From assembly GCF_014284235.1 (NCBI RefSeq), contig NZ_JACOGD010000002.1, positions 1 to 64,000 of the forward strand: 64,000 nucleotides of DNA. The letters are read 5' to 3'. The notes below the pieces were generated by a model that ran no database searches, was not told where the DNA came from, and saw only the letters and a list, made by a program, of their open reading frames with translations. The stretch's first letter is position 1; every line of letters starts with the position of its first letter. The stretch is from Cognatundibacterium curvum (GTDB lineage: Bacteria > Pseudomonadota > Gammaproteobacteria > Burkholderiales > Burkholderiaceae_D). A program made the translations under genes and the position numbers. Below are positions 34,856-45,250 of the stretch, piece after piece.

Positions 34856-35546
34856 TGATGACCAAAAAACCCGCAGTTTGCTGAAAACCTATCTGGAAAA
34901 AAACCAGTACGAAGTCAAACTGGCCCATAACGGTGAGTCATTTCTGACTGAATTCCAGCGCTATAGCGAAGAGTTATCGCTGGTGATACTGGATGTGATG
35001 CTGCCCGATACCGATGGTTTCGCGCTGTGCAAAACAGTGCGTCAGAAATCGAATATTCCCATCATCATGCTGACCGCCAGCTCAGATGACACCGACCGCA
35101 TCGTCGGGCTGGAGCTGGGCGCCGATGATTACATTGCTAAGCCATATAACCCGCGCGAATTGCTGGCGCGTATCAAGGCGATACACCGCCGGGTCGGCTC
35201 GGAAACCGCCGGTGCGCCGCGCTTTTACCGCTTTGCTGGCTTCACCATGGATACCGTCGAGCGTTCGGTAGTGGATGCGGCGGGTGAGCTGATTGCGCTG
35301 ACCGGCATGGACTTCCAGTTGCTCAAATATTTTGTCGAGCATCCTGGCGATATTCTGGACCGCAATGTACTTAGCGAAGAAACCCGTGGCCGTGATGCGG
35401 GTCCGCTGGACCGTTCACTCGATGTGCAAATCAGCCGCCTGCGCCTGCGTTTGCATGATGATGGCAAACAGCCGCAATTGATCAAAACCGTACGCGGCGC
35501 TGGCTATGTGTTTTCAGCCGATGTCAGCTCAGGCGGCGCGGCATGA
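34833..35546 (+). CDS. OmpR-type response regulator (GltR-like)
   Basis: A 237-residue regulator: receiver domain with acidic pocket VDDDQ, phospho-acceptor Asp in L-V-I-L-D-V-M-L-P and Lys in AKPYNP, and a C-terminal winged helix (LTGMDFQLLKYF, ISRLRLRLHDD, IKTVRGAGYVF). The start could be ATG 34830 or 34833. Beside a glucose ABC operon and glk the best comparison is GltR of pseudomonads, which controls glucose uptake. The kinase start overlaps its stop as ATGA. Confidence 0.9.
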   Translation: MRKILIVDDDQKTRSLLKTYLEKNQYEVKLAHNGESFLTEFQRYSEELSLVILDVMLPDTDGFALCKTVRQKSNIPIIMLTASSDDTDRIVGLELGADDYIAKPYNPRELLARIKAIHRRVGSETAGAPRFYRFAGFTMDTVERSVVDAAGELIALTGMDFQLLKYFVEHPGDILDRNVLSEETRGRDAGPLDRSLDVQISRLRLRLHDDGKQPQLIKTVRGAGYVFSADVSSGGAA

Positions 35547-37054
35547 GTCATCCTGGCAATCAGGATAGTTTCGCTGCGCGCTGTCAGCGCAGGCTGACGC
35601 GCTGGATGCCGCAATCCTTACTGGGGCGCCTGAGTCTGGTGATGCTGGCTGGTGTGATGCTGGTACAGTTTGCCGGGAATGCGATCTGGGCCGCACAGAT
35701 GCGCAGTGAAGCACGTACTGAAGTGCGTACTGCGGCCGAACATCTGGGACATAGCGCCGCCAGCAGCCTGCGCTATTTTCTGAGTTTGCCAGTCAATTAT
35801 CGTGGCCTGGTGATACAGCAATTTCGCGAAATGGGCGGCACCCGATTTTTTGCCAATCTGACGGATGGACCAGTGAGTATGGCACCGTTTGCCGATGAGG
35901 AATTATCGACACTGGCGCTGCAACAGGTACGCAAAGTGATACAGCAGGAATTACCTGCGATCCGCCAGTTGCAGGTCAGCTTCGCCTGGCCGCAGGATCT
36001 ACGTTTTTCTCAGGATGGCACCGGGATCAGCGATGTGCCGGATAAGTGGGTAGAACACATCCTGGTCACCCGGCCGAAACCGGCACCGATTATGGTGATA
36101 CAGGCGGAACTGGACAGCGGCAACTGGTTGTATCTGGCAACGCTGATGCCGAATCCTTATTTTTTGAATGGCAGCGATCCGTTTTCCGGTGACCGCGTGC
36201 TGCTGCAAGTGCTGACCTTGCTGGCGGTATTTGTGTTGTCGTTGTTGGTAGTGCGCTGGATCACGCGTCCGCTGGCGGCCTTGTCCTCGGCGGCGGATGC
36301 CTTTGGTCAGGGCGATAGCGTACCTGCGCTGCCCGACACCGGCAGCAAGGAATTCCTGAATACAGCACGTGCTTTTGCGCTGATGCGTGAACGTATACAA
36401 CGCTATATCGAAGACCGCGAACGTTTATTTGTCTCGATTTCGCATGATTTACGCACGCCGATTATGCGTTTGAAATTACGTGCCGAATTGCTTGACGATG
36501 ATGCGACGCGCAGTGAGTTTCATGACGATCTGGATGAGCTCGATATGATGGTTAAAGGCGCACTGCAATGCGTGAAAGACAGTGATATCCATGAAAATCC
36601 AACTGCCATCAGACTCGATGCGCTGATCGGCCGCATGGTCAGGGATGTCAAGCTGGGCGGCCATGCGATTGCGTTTGAAGCCAGCGGTATCTCGGTGGTT
36701 GCTAAACCACTGGCACTCAAACGTGCGATCAGCAATTTGCTGAATAACGCTCTGCATTACGGTAAAGATGTCGGTATCGCTGTGCATAGGACAGAGACTT
36801 ATGTCGATATTGCGATCCGTGATCATGGCCCCGGTGTGCCGGAACAGGCACTGGCAACTTTATTTGATCCCTATGTCAGATTAGAACATGGGCGCCAAAG
36901 CAACCAGTCCGGCATGGGGCTGGGACTGGGCATTGCGCGTGACATCGTGCAGGCGCATCAGGGAGAATTGATTTTGCAAAATGCGGCAGGTGGTGGTTTG
37001 CTGGCTTGCATACGACTGCCTGTGCAAGTGCTGCCGGATAGTGCACAAGATTAA
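35543..37054 (+). CDS. Sensor histidine kinase (GtrS-like)
   Basis: A 503-residue inner-membrane kinase: TM1 (about 28-50), periplasmic sensor (to about 215), TM2 (about 216-238), HAMP, H-box S-I-S-H-D-L-R-T-P with the His near residue 301, then N box LLNNALHYG, G1 DHGPGVP and G2 GMGLGLGIA. It is co-translated with the response regulator. The periplasmic domain is the likely contact for the binding protein encoded at the start of the operon. Confidence 0.9.
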   Translation: MSHPGNQDSFAARCQRRLTRWMPQSLLGRLSLVMLAGVMLVQFAGNAIWAAQMRSEARTEVRTAAEHLGHSAASSLRYFLSLPVNYRGLVIQQFREMGGTRFFANLTDGPVSMAPFADEELSTLALQQVRKVIQQELPAIRQLQVSFAWPQDLRFSQDGTGISDVPDKWVEHILVTRPKPAPIMVIQAELDSGNWLYLATLMPNPYFLNGSDPFSGDRVLLQVLTLLAVFVLSLLVVRWITRPLAALSSAADAFGQGDSVPALPDTGSKEFLNTARAFALMRERIQRYIEDRERLFVSISHDLRTPIMRLKLRAELLDDDATRSEFHDDLDELDMMVKGALQCVKDSDIHENPTAIRLDALIGRMVRDVKLGGHAIAFEASGISVVAKPLALKRAISNLLNNALHYGKDVGIAVHRTETYVDIAIRDHGPGVPEQALATLFDPYVRLEHGRQSNQSGMGLGLGIARDIVQAHQGELILQNAAGGGLLACIRLPVQVLPDSAQD

Positions 37055-37485
37055 GCAACTGAGTTGCTGGTGCCAGCCTTGTATGCTGAAATTGTTGGCA
37101 TACATGGCGGGCTATCAAAAAAAATGATAGCCCTATTCAAATTCTGTATTTTCCATACTGGCATCACTGGCCTACACTGTTCTTACAGCAGATTTCAAAG
37201 GAAGTCGGGAAAGCGCTGCAGCGAAAATTTCGAAAGCTTTCTTTGATATCTTTAGAATCCGGACCAGAGAAAATACTGTAAAAATTTTAATGAGTTTTTG
37301 CAGCACAGTCACGTTAGCCCGCGTAGCTATCGAGTTTTGTCCCGGATTCGAATAAAATGGCTGCTATCTCAGCCAACGCAACTAACCTGTACCCGATACC
37401 TCGCTACAGGTGATGAACAAATTTGTGTCTTACCGGACGCTCTGCATGTTCTTTGCGATCAAAAATCACAAATTTTGGAGCCACT
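37055..37485. other. Intergenic region with A-loop hairpin
   Basis: About 430 bases before the oxidoreductase gene. GGGCTATCA (37109-37117) and TGATAGCCC (37125-37133) pair around seven A residues; no T run follows on the plus strand, so it may be a weak terminator for the kinase operon or an RNA structure. I see no gene and no clear promoter match. Confidence 0.4.
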
Positions 37486-40400
37486 ATGTCATCCGACACC
37501 ACCATGGGGTCTGCTGGACTTTCGTCCGCCTCAGGCGCAAGCCCATCCACTACAGCAGCAACAATCCCTTCAGCAACGTCAGCTCATCCTGCCGCCACAC
37601 CCGTTTTGCACGATGTGCAGCTCGATGATAAATACACATCAAACAGCGGAACGATTTTCCTATCAGGCATACAGGCCTTAGTCCGTCTGCCGATGATACA
37701 ACGCCAGCGCGATCTGGCTGCAGGGCTGAATACGGCCGGTTTTATTTCCGGTTATCGCGGTTCCCCGCTCGGTGGTCTCGATGAGACTTTGTGGAAAACC
37801 AAAAAATTATTAGAACAAAATCACGTACAGTTCGTACCGGGTGTGAATGAAGATCTGGCTGCAACTGCCGTCTGGGGCACCCAGACTGTCGATCTGATCG
37901 GCCCGGCCAAATACGATGGCGTGTTTTCTATGTGGTATGGCAAAGGCCCGGGCGTGGACCGCTGCGGCGATGTGTTCAAACACATGAACCATGCCGGTAC
38001 CGCCAAACATGGCGGCGTATTGCTGGTAGCCGGTGATGACCATGGCGCTTATTCCTCTACGCTGCCGCATCAGTCCGACCATATTTTTTCCGCCTGCATG
38101 ATCCCTATGCTGTATCCCTGCAATGTGCAGGAATACCTGGATCTGGGCTTGCATGCCTGGGCCATGTCGCGTTTTTCCGGCTGCGCCGTAGGCTTCAAGG
38201 CACTGGCCGATACGGTGGAATCCACCGCCTCGGTCGATGCTGATCCCTTCCGTTTGCAGATACAGATACCGCAGGATTTTGTGATGCCGGAAGGCGGCCT
38301 CAATACGCGTTTATCGCTTGATACGCTGGGCATACAGGCGCGTAAGCAGGAAGCGCTGATGCAGGATTACAAAATCTATGCAGCGCTGGCCTATGCGCGT
38401 GCCAACAAGCTCAATCACACCACTATCGACAGCCCGAATGCCAAGCTGGGTATCGTCGCCTCCGGCAAATCTTATCTGGATGTGCTGGAAGCGCTGGAAG
38501 AACTGGGCATCGATGAACAATTCGCCGCTGACATTGGTATTCGCCTGTATAAAGTGGCGATGCCGTGGCCATTGGAACCGGATGGCATACGCGAATTTGC
38601 GCAAGGTCTGGATGAAATTCTGGTGGTGGAAGAAAAACGCCAGATGGTGGAATACCAGCTCAAAGAACAGTTGTATAACTGGCGCGACGATGTGCGTCCG
38701 CGCGTGATCGGTAAGTTCGACGAAAAAGGCGAATGGGTACATCCGCGCGGTGAATGGCTGTTGACGTCGAAAGCAGATTTTTCTGTGGCGCAGATTGCAC
38801 GTGTGATTTCTTCACGGATTGCGCGCTTCCATACCAGTGACCTGATCAAGGCGCGTCTGGCCTTCCTGGAAGCGAAAGATGTGGTGCTGACCAAGCAGGT
38901 CAATACCCCGGCTCGTCCGGCTTACTATTGCTCGGGCTGCCCGCACAATACCTCGACCAAGGTACCGGAAGGCAGTCTGGCGCTGGCCGGTATCGGTTGC
39001 CACGTGATGGCGACCGCGATTTATCCTGAACACAATAAGCTCACGACTCACATGGGTGGCGAAGGCGCGCCGTGGATAGGTCAGGCCGCTTTTTCCAAGT
39101 TACCGCATGTGTTCCAGAACCTGGGTGACGGCACCTATTTCCATTCCGGTTACCTGGCCATACGCGCGGCAGCTGCCGCCAAAGTGAATATCACTTACAA
39201 AATTTTATATAACGATGCGGTCGCGATGACGGGTGGCCAGCCGGTCGATGGCACCATTACCGTGCCTATGATGGCGCAGCAAATGGCGGCCGAAGGCGTC
39301 AAGCGTATCGCCTTGGTGACGGAAGATTTATCGCGTTACAGCGACCGTTCCCAATTGCCGGAAATGGTCACATTGCACGACCGTAAAGACATGGATGCGG
39401 TACAGCGCGAATTGCGTGAAATTGAGGGCTGCAGCGTGCTGATTTACGATCAGACCTGTGCCGCCGAAAAACGTCGTCGTCGCAAAAAAGGTGAATTCCC
39501 TGACCCGAATCAGCGTCTGTTTATCAACGACGCGGTCTGCGAAGGCTGTGGTGATTGCGGTGTGCAATCCAACTGTACCTCGCTGATGCCGCTGGAAACA
39601 GAATTCGGCCGCAAACGTGTGATCGACCAGTCTTCGTGCAATAAGGATTATTCCTGCGTCAAAGGCTTTTGCCCCAGCTTTGTCACGGTAGAAGGCGGCA
39701 AGCTGCGCAAATCAAAAACCGGCACTGCGAAGAACGATGATTTCGGTGCTTTGCCTGAGCCTCAACTGCCAGCCTGCAGCAGCGCTTATAACATCCTGCT
39801 CAATGGTATAGGCGGTACCGGTGTGATTACCGTCGGTGCCTTGCTGGGTATGGCGGCGCATCTGGAAGGTAAGGGCGCATCGGTGCTGGATATGACCGGT
39901 ATGTCGCAGAAAAACGGCTCGGTGACTTCGCATATCCGCATCATCGAACAGGCTGGCAAACTGCGTGCGCAACGTATCGCAACCGGTGAAGCCGATCTGA
40001 TCCTGGGTTGCGACATCCTGACCGCTGGCGCGCATGATGCGATTTCCAAAATGCGTGCAGGCCGTACCCGTGCAGTGGTGAATACCCATGAACAGCCTAC
40101 CGGCGCGTTTGCCAAAAATGCAGACTGGCAGTTCCCGCTGGAGTCGGTCGAACATCTGATCGATGAATCGGTAGCTGGCAAGGTTGATTTCATCAATGCG
40201 ACCCGTCTGGCCACCGCGCTGATGGGTGACTCAATTGCGACCAATCTGTTCATGCTGGGGTTCGCCTATCAAAAAGGCGCGATCCCGGTATCGGAAGCCG
40301 CGCTGATGCGTGCCATAGAACTCAATGGCGTTGCGATAGAATCCAATAAAAAAGCCTTCCTCTGGGGCCGTCGCGCTGCGCTTGATCTGAAGCGGGTAGA

Positions 40401-41094
40401 GGCAGTTGCGTTCCCAGCTCAGAAGGTGGTGCTGCAGATGCCAGAGAGCCTGGACAATCTGATCAGGCGTCGCGTGGACTTCCTGACCGCGTATCAACAT
40501 GCAGGCTATGCGGCGCAATACAGCGAGCTGGTACAACGTGCGCGCAATGCCGAAAGTGCACTCGGCAAAGGCAATGCCTTCAGTACGGCAGTAGCACGTT
40601 ATTACTTCAAACTCATGGCTTACAAAGACGAGTATGAAGTCGCGCGTCTGTACACCAATGGCGAATTCACCGACAAACTCAAGCAACAGTTTGAAGGCGA
40701 TTTCAGTCTGCAATTCCATCTCGCTCCACCTTTACTGGCCAAGAAAAACGCCCAGGGTCATCTGGTCAAGGCAAAGTATGGCTCCTGGGTGTGGCAGGCA
40801 TTTAAGCTGCTGGCAGGCCTGAAAGGCTTGCGCGGTACGGCACTCGATGTGTTTGGCTACACCGCTGAACGACGTGCTGAGCGTGCCCTGATCAAGGATT
40901 ATCAGGAAATGATCGCTGGCCTGATCAGCCGCTTATCGGCAGAGAATCTGGAACAGGCGGTGGCGCTGGCCAGCCTGCCGGAGAAAATCCGCGGCTTTGG
41001 TCATGTGAAGGAAAAAGCCATGCAGACTTACTATGCCGAGCAGGCCCGCCTGCAAGTCAAGGCCGAAGTGGTGGAATTGCATCGCGTAGCCTGA
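37486..41094 (+). CDS. Fused indolepyruvate ferredoxin oxidoreductase
   Basis: A 1202-residue cytoplasmic enzyme, start at ATG 37486 with GGAG upstream. It joins the alpha and beta chains of indolepyruvate oxidoreductase: N-terminal pyrimidine-binding part (ISGYRGSPLGGLDE), TPP part (CSGCPHNTSTKVPEG, GDGTYFHSGY), a Cys-rich FeS segment (CEGCGDCGVQSNC, SSCNKDYSCVKGFCPSF) and a C-terminal gamma-type domain (NGIGGTGVITVGALLG). It oxidatively decarboxylates arylpyruvates or branched 2-oxo acids to acyl-CoA with ferredoxin. The large proteobacterial fused form has this length. Confidence 0.92.
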   Translation: MSSDTTMGSAGLSSASGASPSTTAATIPSATSAHPAATPVLHDVQLDDKYTSNSGTIFLSGIQALVRLPMIQRQRDLAAGLNTAGFISGYRGSPLGGLDETLWKTKKLLEQNHVQFVPGVNEDLAATAVWGTQTVDLIGPAKYDGVFSMWYGKGPGVDRCGDVFKHMNHAGTAKHGGVLLVAGDDHGAYSSTLPHQSDHIFSACMIPMLYPCNVQEYLDLGLHAWAMSRFSGCAVGFKALADTVESTASVDADPFRLQIQIPQDFVMPEGGLNTRLSLDTLGIQARKQEALMQDYKIYAALAYARANKLNHTTIDSPNAKLGIVASGKSYLDVLEALEELGIDEQFAADIGIRLYKVAMPWPLEPDGIREFAQGLDEILVVEEKRQMVEYQLKEQLYNWRDDVRPRVIGKFDEKGEWVHPRGEWLLTSKADFSVAQIARVISSRIARFHTSDLIKARLAFLEAKDVVLTKQVNTPARPAYYCSGCPHNTSTKVPEGSLALAGIGCHVMATAIYPEHNKLTTHMGGEGAPWIGQAAFSKLPHVFQNLGDGTYFHSGYLAIRAAAAAKVNITYKILYNDAVAMTGGQPVDGTITVPMMAQQMAAEGVKRIALVTEDLSRYSDRSQLPEMVTLHDRKDMDAVQRELREIEGCSVLIYDQTCAAEKRRRRKKGEFPDPNQRLFINDAVCEGCGDCGVQSNCTSLMPLETEFGRKRVIDQSSCNKDYSCVKGFCPSFVTVEGGKLRKSKTGTAKNDDFGALPEPQLPACSSAYNILLNGIGGTGVITVGALLGMAAHLEGKGASVLDMTGMSQKNGSVTSHIRIIEQAGKLRAQRIATGEADLILGCDILTAGAHDAISKMRAGRTRAVVNTHEQPTGAFAKNADWQFPLESVEHLIDESVAGKVDFINATRLATALMGDSIATNLFMLGFAYQKGAIPVSEAALMRAIELNGVAIESNKKAFLWGRRAALDLKRVEAVAFPAQKVVLQMPESLDNLIRRRVDFLTAYQHAGYAAQYSELVQRARNAESALGKGNAFSTAVARYYFKLMAYKDEYEVARLYTNGEFTDKLKQQFEGDFSLQFHLAPPLLAKKNAQGHLVKAKYGSWVWQAFKLLAGLKGLRGTALDVFGYTAERRAERALIKDYQEMIAGLISRLSAENLEQAVALASLPEKIRGFGHVKEKAMQTYYAEQARLQVKAEVVELHRVA

Positions 41095-41129
41095 TCAAGC
41101 GCTAGTTCTGGTAGCAAAGACTGAGTACA

Positions 41130-41169
41130 GATGCGCCTTTCCGGCGTTTTCAGGCCGCTAAGGCGCATC
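41130..41169. other. Hairpin after oxidoreductase gene
   Basis: GATGCGCCTT (41130-41139) pairs perfectly with AAGGCGCATC (41160-41169). There is no T run, so this may be an mRNA 3' end structure rather than an intrinsic terminator. Confidence 0.45.
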
Positions 41170-41270
41170 AAAGCTCAGACTTCTGATTTCACTTTTACAC
41201 AGAGCCGCTCACTGAGCAAAGGCGGATGAAAATGCGCAAGCAGATACCATCACCCCTTTTAATTTCATAT

Positions 41271-41290
41271 TGACGTTAACGTTAACGTCA
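41271..41290. promoter_or_regulatory. Perfect 20-bp palindrome upstream of icmF
   Basis: TGACGTTAACGTTAACGTCA is a perfect palindrome made of overlapping ACGTTAACGT units. It abuts TATAAC (41291-41296, a possible -10) and overlaps TTGACG (41270-41275, a possible -35, with a short 15-base spacer). The core resembles the ACGTTAACGT-like operator described for LiuR, the MerR-family regulator of branched amino-acid breakdown in Proteobacteria. The link is an inference from resemblance and from IcmF's substrate. Confidence 0.65.
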
Positions 41291-41393
41291 TATAACTTAG
41301 CTGCATAATTCAGCAGCAAGTTGTCAGTCCAGGATGCTTAGTGCACACTCACTCCTTGAGCTGACAGCTTGCCCAACTACCGTTGAGGATGAC

Positions 41394-44300
41394 ATGACAG
41401 ACCTGTCCGTAGCCCAAAACCTGACCGAATACAAACCTGCGAATAAAGTGCGCTTTGTCACTGCCGCCTCCCTGTTCGATGGCCATGACGCCTCGATCAA
41501 TATCATGCGCCGCATCCTGATGGCGAATGGTGCCGAAGTGATTCATCTGGGCCATAACCGCTCAGTCGAAGAAATCGTCACTGCCGCCTTGCAGGAAGAT
41601 GCGCAGGGTATCGCGATCTCCAGCTATCAGGGTGGTCACGTCGAGTATTTCAAATACATGATAGACCTGCTCAAACAACGCGGCGGTGCCCACATCAAGG
41701 TGTTTGGCGGCGGCGGCGGCGTAATCGTGCCGGATGAAATCGCCGATCTGCATGCGTATGGCGTGACCCGTATTTTCAGCCCGGAAGACGGCCAGCGCAT
41801 GGGCCTGGTCGGCATGATACTGTCCATGATACAAGCCTGCGACATCGACTTGTCCGGCTATGCACCGGCCAGCCTGCAAGTGCTGCAGCAAGGCGATATC
41901 GTCGACAAACACAGGCCACTGGCGCAGCTGATTACCGCGCTCGAAAACGACCAGGTCAAACCGGAATTACGCGAAGCGCTGCATAAGGCCGCAGAACAGA
42001 CGCGGGTACCGGCATTCGGTATTACAGGTACCGGCGGCGCCGGTAAATCCTCGCTGACTGATGAATTAATCCGCCGTATCCGTCTGGATCAGGATGACCA
42101 GCTGAATATTGCGCTGATTTCTATCGATCCTTCACGCCGCAAATCCGGCGGTGCTTTGCTGGGTGACCGTATCCGTATGAATGCGATCAACCCTTGGGCC
42201 GGTCAGCATCGCGTGTTTATGCGCTCGCTGGCGACGCGTGAAGCCGGTTCAGAAATTTCCCAGGCTTTACCCGACGTGATTGCGGCGTGCAAAGTGGCTG
42301 GCTTTGATCTGGTGATCGTGGAAACATCGGGTATCGGTCAGGGCGATGCAGCTATCGTGCCGCATGTGGATGTGTCCATGTATGTGATGACGCCGGAATT
42401 CGGTGCCGCATCGCAGCTGGAAAAAATCGATATGCTGGATTTTGCCGATTTTGTCGCGATCAATAAGTTCGACCGCAAAGGTGCACAGGATGCCTTGCGC
42501 GACGTGGCCAAGCAATACCAGCGCAACCGTGAATTGTGGAGCAAAAAGCCAGACGAGATGCCGGTGTATGGCACTCAGGCTTCGCGTTTCAATGATGATG
42601 GCGTGACTGCCTTGTACCAGGGCATATTGCCGGCACTCTCCAGCCGTGGCTTGAAAACCCAGCCCGGCAAACTGGCTGCGGTAGAAGTACGCTATTCCAG
42701 CGCCAAAAACGTGATCGTGCCACCGGCGCGTGCACGCTATCTGGCAGAGATTGCTGACAGCGTACGTGGCTATCACAAAACCACCCGCACCCAGGTCAGC
42801 TTTGCACGCGAACGCCAGCAATTGCAGGAAACCAAACGCATGCTGAGCAAGGCCGGTAAAGGCGATTCGCTGAACAGCATCGACGAGCTGATTACCGAAC
42901 GCGACAATCATTTGTCTGCTGAATCGAAAAAGCTGATCAGCATGTGGCCAGATATGCAGCAGGCCTATTCCGGCGATGAATATGTAGTCAAAATCCGCGA
43001 CAAGGAAATCCGTACCCGCTTAACTTATCAGTCTTTGTCTGGCACGACGATTCGTAAGGTATCGCTGCCACGCTTTGCCGATCATGGTGAAATCCTGCGC
43101 TGGCTGATGCTGGAAAATGTTCCCGGCTCTTTCCCTTACACCGCCGGTGTTTTTGCATTCAAACGCGAAGGTGAAGACCCAACCCGTATGTTTGCGGGTG
43201 AAGGCGATCCTTACCGTACCAACCGCCGCTTTAAACTGGTATCGCAAGGCATGGATGCTAAACGTCTGTCGACCGCGTTTGATTCGGTCACGCTGTACGG
43301 TGCCGATCCGGCGCTGCGTCCTGATATCTACGGCAAAATCGGTAACTCTGGTGTGTCGGTGGCGACGCTGGATGATATGAAGGTGCTCTACGATGGTTTC
43401 GATCTGTGCGATCCGGCGACTTCGGTCTCCATGACCATCAATGGCCCGGCACCGACTATCCTGGCTTTCTTCATGAATACCGCGATAGATCAGCAAATGG
43501 ATAAATTCCGCGCCGATAACAAGCGCGAACCGACTGCCGACGAAGCCGCCAAAATCCGTACCTGGGTCTTGATGAATGTACGCGGCACGGTACAGGCCGA
43601 TATTCTGAAAGAAGATCAGGGTCAGAATACCTGCATCTTCTCGACCGAATTCTCACTCAAGGTGATGGGCGATATTCAGGAATACTTCGTGCACCATCAG
43701 GTACGTAATTTCTACTCGGTCTCGATCTCCGGTTACCACATCGCCGAAGCCGGTGCTAATCCGATTTCCCAGCTCGCATTCACGCTGTCAAATGGCTTTA
43801 CCTTTGTCGAAGCCTATCTCGCCCGTGGCATGCACATCGATGATTTCGCCGCAAATCTGTCCTTCTTCTTCAGTAATGGCATGGACCCGGAATACACCGT
43901 GCTGGGCCGGGTAGCACGCCGTATCTGGGCGGTGGCAATGCGCGATAAATACGGTGCCAATGAACGCAGCCAGAAACTGAAATACCATATCCAGACTTCG
44001 GGCCGCAGTCTGCATGCGCAGGAAATCGACTTCAACGATATCCGTACCACGCTGCAGGCATTGATCGCGATTTACGATAACTGCAACAGCCTGCATACCA
44101 ATGCCTATGACGAAGCTATCACCACGCCAACGGATGAATCAGTCCGTCGCGCACTGGCGATACAGCTGATCATCAACCGTGAATGGGGCCTCGCGAAAAA
44201 CGAAAACCCGATACAAGGCAGCTTCATCATCGAAGAACTGACCGATATGGTGGAAGAAGCCGTGTTGCAGGAATTCGAGCGTATCGCCGAACGTGGCGGT

Positions 44301-44681
44301 GTGCTGGGTGCGATGGAAACCGGCTATCAGCGCGGCAAGATACAGGAAGAATCCATGCATTATGAACACCTCAAGCATGACGGCACCCTGCCTATCATCG
44401 GTGTTAACACCTTCCGCAATCCTAAGGCGGGTGAAACGCCACAAAAGATAGAACTGGCGCGTTCAACCGAAGAAGAAAAACAGTCGCAGCTGACGCGTCT
44501 GGCTGACTTCCATCAACGCCATGCTGCCGTCGCACCACAGGCACTGGCTGCATTGCAACAGGCCGCAATCGACAATGAAAACGTATTTGCCCGTCTGATG
44601 GACGCCGCCCGCGTGTGTTCATTGGGTCAGATCACGACCGCCTTGTTTGAAGTCGGCGGTCAGTATCGTCGCAATATGTAA
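41394..44681 (+). CDS. icmF: Fused isobutyryl-CoA mutase IcmF
   Basis: A 1095-residue B12 enzyme, start at ATG 41394 with GAGG seven bases upstream. Order: B12-binding domain ([10 protein letters not shown] with the cobalt-ligand His; VFGGGGGVI), the built-in MeaB-like G-protein chaperone (G-T-G-G-A-G-K-S near residue 212; AINKFDRKG) and the mutase TIM barrel ([32 protein letters not shown]). It interconverts isobutyryl-CoA and butyryl-CoA, and in some members isovaleryl- and pivalyl-CoA; the G domain protects cofactor loading. Confidence 0.95.
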   Translation: MTDLSVAQNLTEYKPANKVRFVTAASLFDGHDASINIMRRILMANGAEVIHLGHNRSVEEIVTAALQEDAQGIAISSYQGGHVEYFKYMIDLLKQRGGAHIKVFGGGGGVIVPDEIADLHAYGVTRIFSPEDGQRMGLVGMILSMIQACDIDLSGYAPASLQVLQQGDIVDKHRPLAQLITALENDQVKPELREALHKAAEQTRVPAFGITGTGGAGKSSLTDELIRRIRLDQDDQLNIALISIDPSRRKSGGALLGDRIRMNAINPWAGQHRVFMRSLATREAGSEISQALPDVIAACKVAGFDLVIVETSGIGQGDAAIVPHVDVSMYVMTPEFGAASQLEKIDMLDFADFVAINKFDRKGAQDALRDVAKQYQRNRELWSKKPDEMPVYGTQASRFNDDGVTALYQGILPALSSRGLKTQPGKLAAVEVRYSSAKNVIVPPARARYLAEIADSVRGYHKTTRTQVSFARERQQLQETKRMLSKAGKGDSLNSIDELITERDNHLSAESKKLISMWPDMQQAYSGDEYVVKIRDKEIRTRLTYQSLSGTTIRKVSLPRFADHGEILRWLMLENVPGSFPYTAGVFAFKREGEDPTRMFAGEGDPYRTNRRFKLVSQGMDAKRLSTAFDSVTLYGADPALRPDIYGKIGNSGVSVATLDDMKVLYDGFDLCDPATSVSMTINGPAPTILAFFMNTAIDQQMDKFRADNKREPTADEAAKIRTWVLMNVRGTVQADILKEDQGQNTCIFSTEFSLKVMGDIQEYFVHHQVRNFYSVSISGYHIAEAGANPISQLAFTLSNGFTFVEAYLARGMHIDDFAANLSFFFSNGMDPEYTVLGRVARRIWAVAMRDKYGANERSQKLKYHIQTSGRSLHAQEIDFNDIRTTLQALIAIYDNCNSLHTNAYDEAITTPTDESVRRALAIQLIINREWGLAKNENPIQGSFIIEELTDMVEEAVLQEFERIAERGGVLGAMETGYQRGKIQEESMHYEHLKHDGTLPIIGVNTFRNPKAGETPQKIELARSTEEEKQSQLTRLADFHQRHAAVAPQALAALQQAAIDNENVFARLMDAARVCSLGQITTALFEVGGQYRRNM

Positions 44682-44704
44682 TCCTGCGGCGCAGTACCGT
44701 CAGT

Positions 44705-44734
44705 AAAAATCCCGGACCTGTGCCGGGATTTTTT
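44705..44734 (+). terminator. Rho-independent terminator after icmF
   Basis: AAAATCCCGG pairs with CCGGGATTTT across a seven-base loop and runs into a T tract. Confidence 0.9.
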
Positions 44735-44762
44735 GCATTTATGCGTGCATACTGTACTTAAG

Positions 44763-44808
44763 GCCTGTTAGCATTTAAATTGCACACGTAATTTAAATGT
44801 TAACAGGC
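44763..44808. repeat. 19-bp inverted repeat, AT-rich
   Basis: Left arm 44763-44781 and right arm 44790-44808 (GCCTGTTA...TAACAGGC outer ends, ATTTAAAT inside) pair with one mismatch around an eight-base spacer. There is no T run. It could be a regulator site or a small dispersed repeat. Confidence 0.6.
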
Positions 44809-44846
44809 TCTAGTTTTCAACGAATAAAAACAGGAGCAGGAACGCT

Positions 44847-45209
44847 ATGACTAGTCGACCTATGCAGACTTATCAAGGCAGTTGTCACTGTGGCGCGGTG
44901 CGCTTTCAGATAGAGACTGATTTTCCCGAACTGACCATGTGCGATTGCTCGATTTGTCGCCGAAAAAATGCGCTGATGGTGAAAGTGCATGAGACGCAGT
45001 TTCAACTGATCGCGGGTGCAGAGGCGCTGACGGAATATCAGTTTCATACCAAGACAGCGCGGCACTTCTTTTGTAAAGTTTGCGGTATCTATCCTTTTCA
45101 TCGCAAACGCGTTACGCCCGATCATCTTGGCATCAATGTCCATTGTCTGGAGGGCTTTGATCCTGAGGGGATACCGCAACGGCAGGCGGTTGGCGCCGCT
45201 ATGCTGTAA
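44847..45209 (+). CDS. GFA/CENP-V family zinc protein
   Basis: A 120-residue protein with AGGAGCAGGAA before its ATG. It has the zinc motifs of the glutathione-dependent formaldehyde-activating (GFA) family: C-H-C-G, C-D-C-S-I-C-R-R and C-K-V-C-G-I-Y. True formaldehyde activity is proven for few members, so the substrate is open. Confidence 0.88.
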   Translation: MTSRPMQTYQGSCHCGAVRFQIETDFPELTMCDCSICRRKNALMVKVHETQFQLIAGAEALTEYQFHTKTARHFFCKVCGIYPFHRKRVTPDHLGINVHCLEGFDPEGIPQRQAVGAAML

Positions 45210-45250
45210 GCGCAGCTTGCTGGTTATGTTTTGTCCTTTGTGAGTTTTCT

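Noticed and set aside
37330..37360. GGATTCGAAT resembling a tRNA T-loop
   Set aside because: No acceptor, anticodon or D-arm can be folded around it.
37423..37485. Upstream ATG extending the oxidoreductase by 21 residues
   Set aside because: ATG 37486 has a GGAG ribosome site and the extension has no family similarity.
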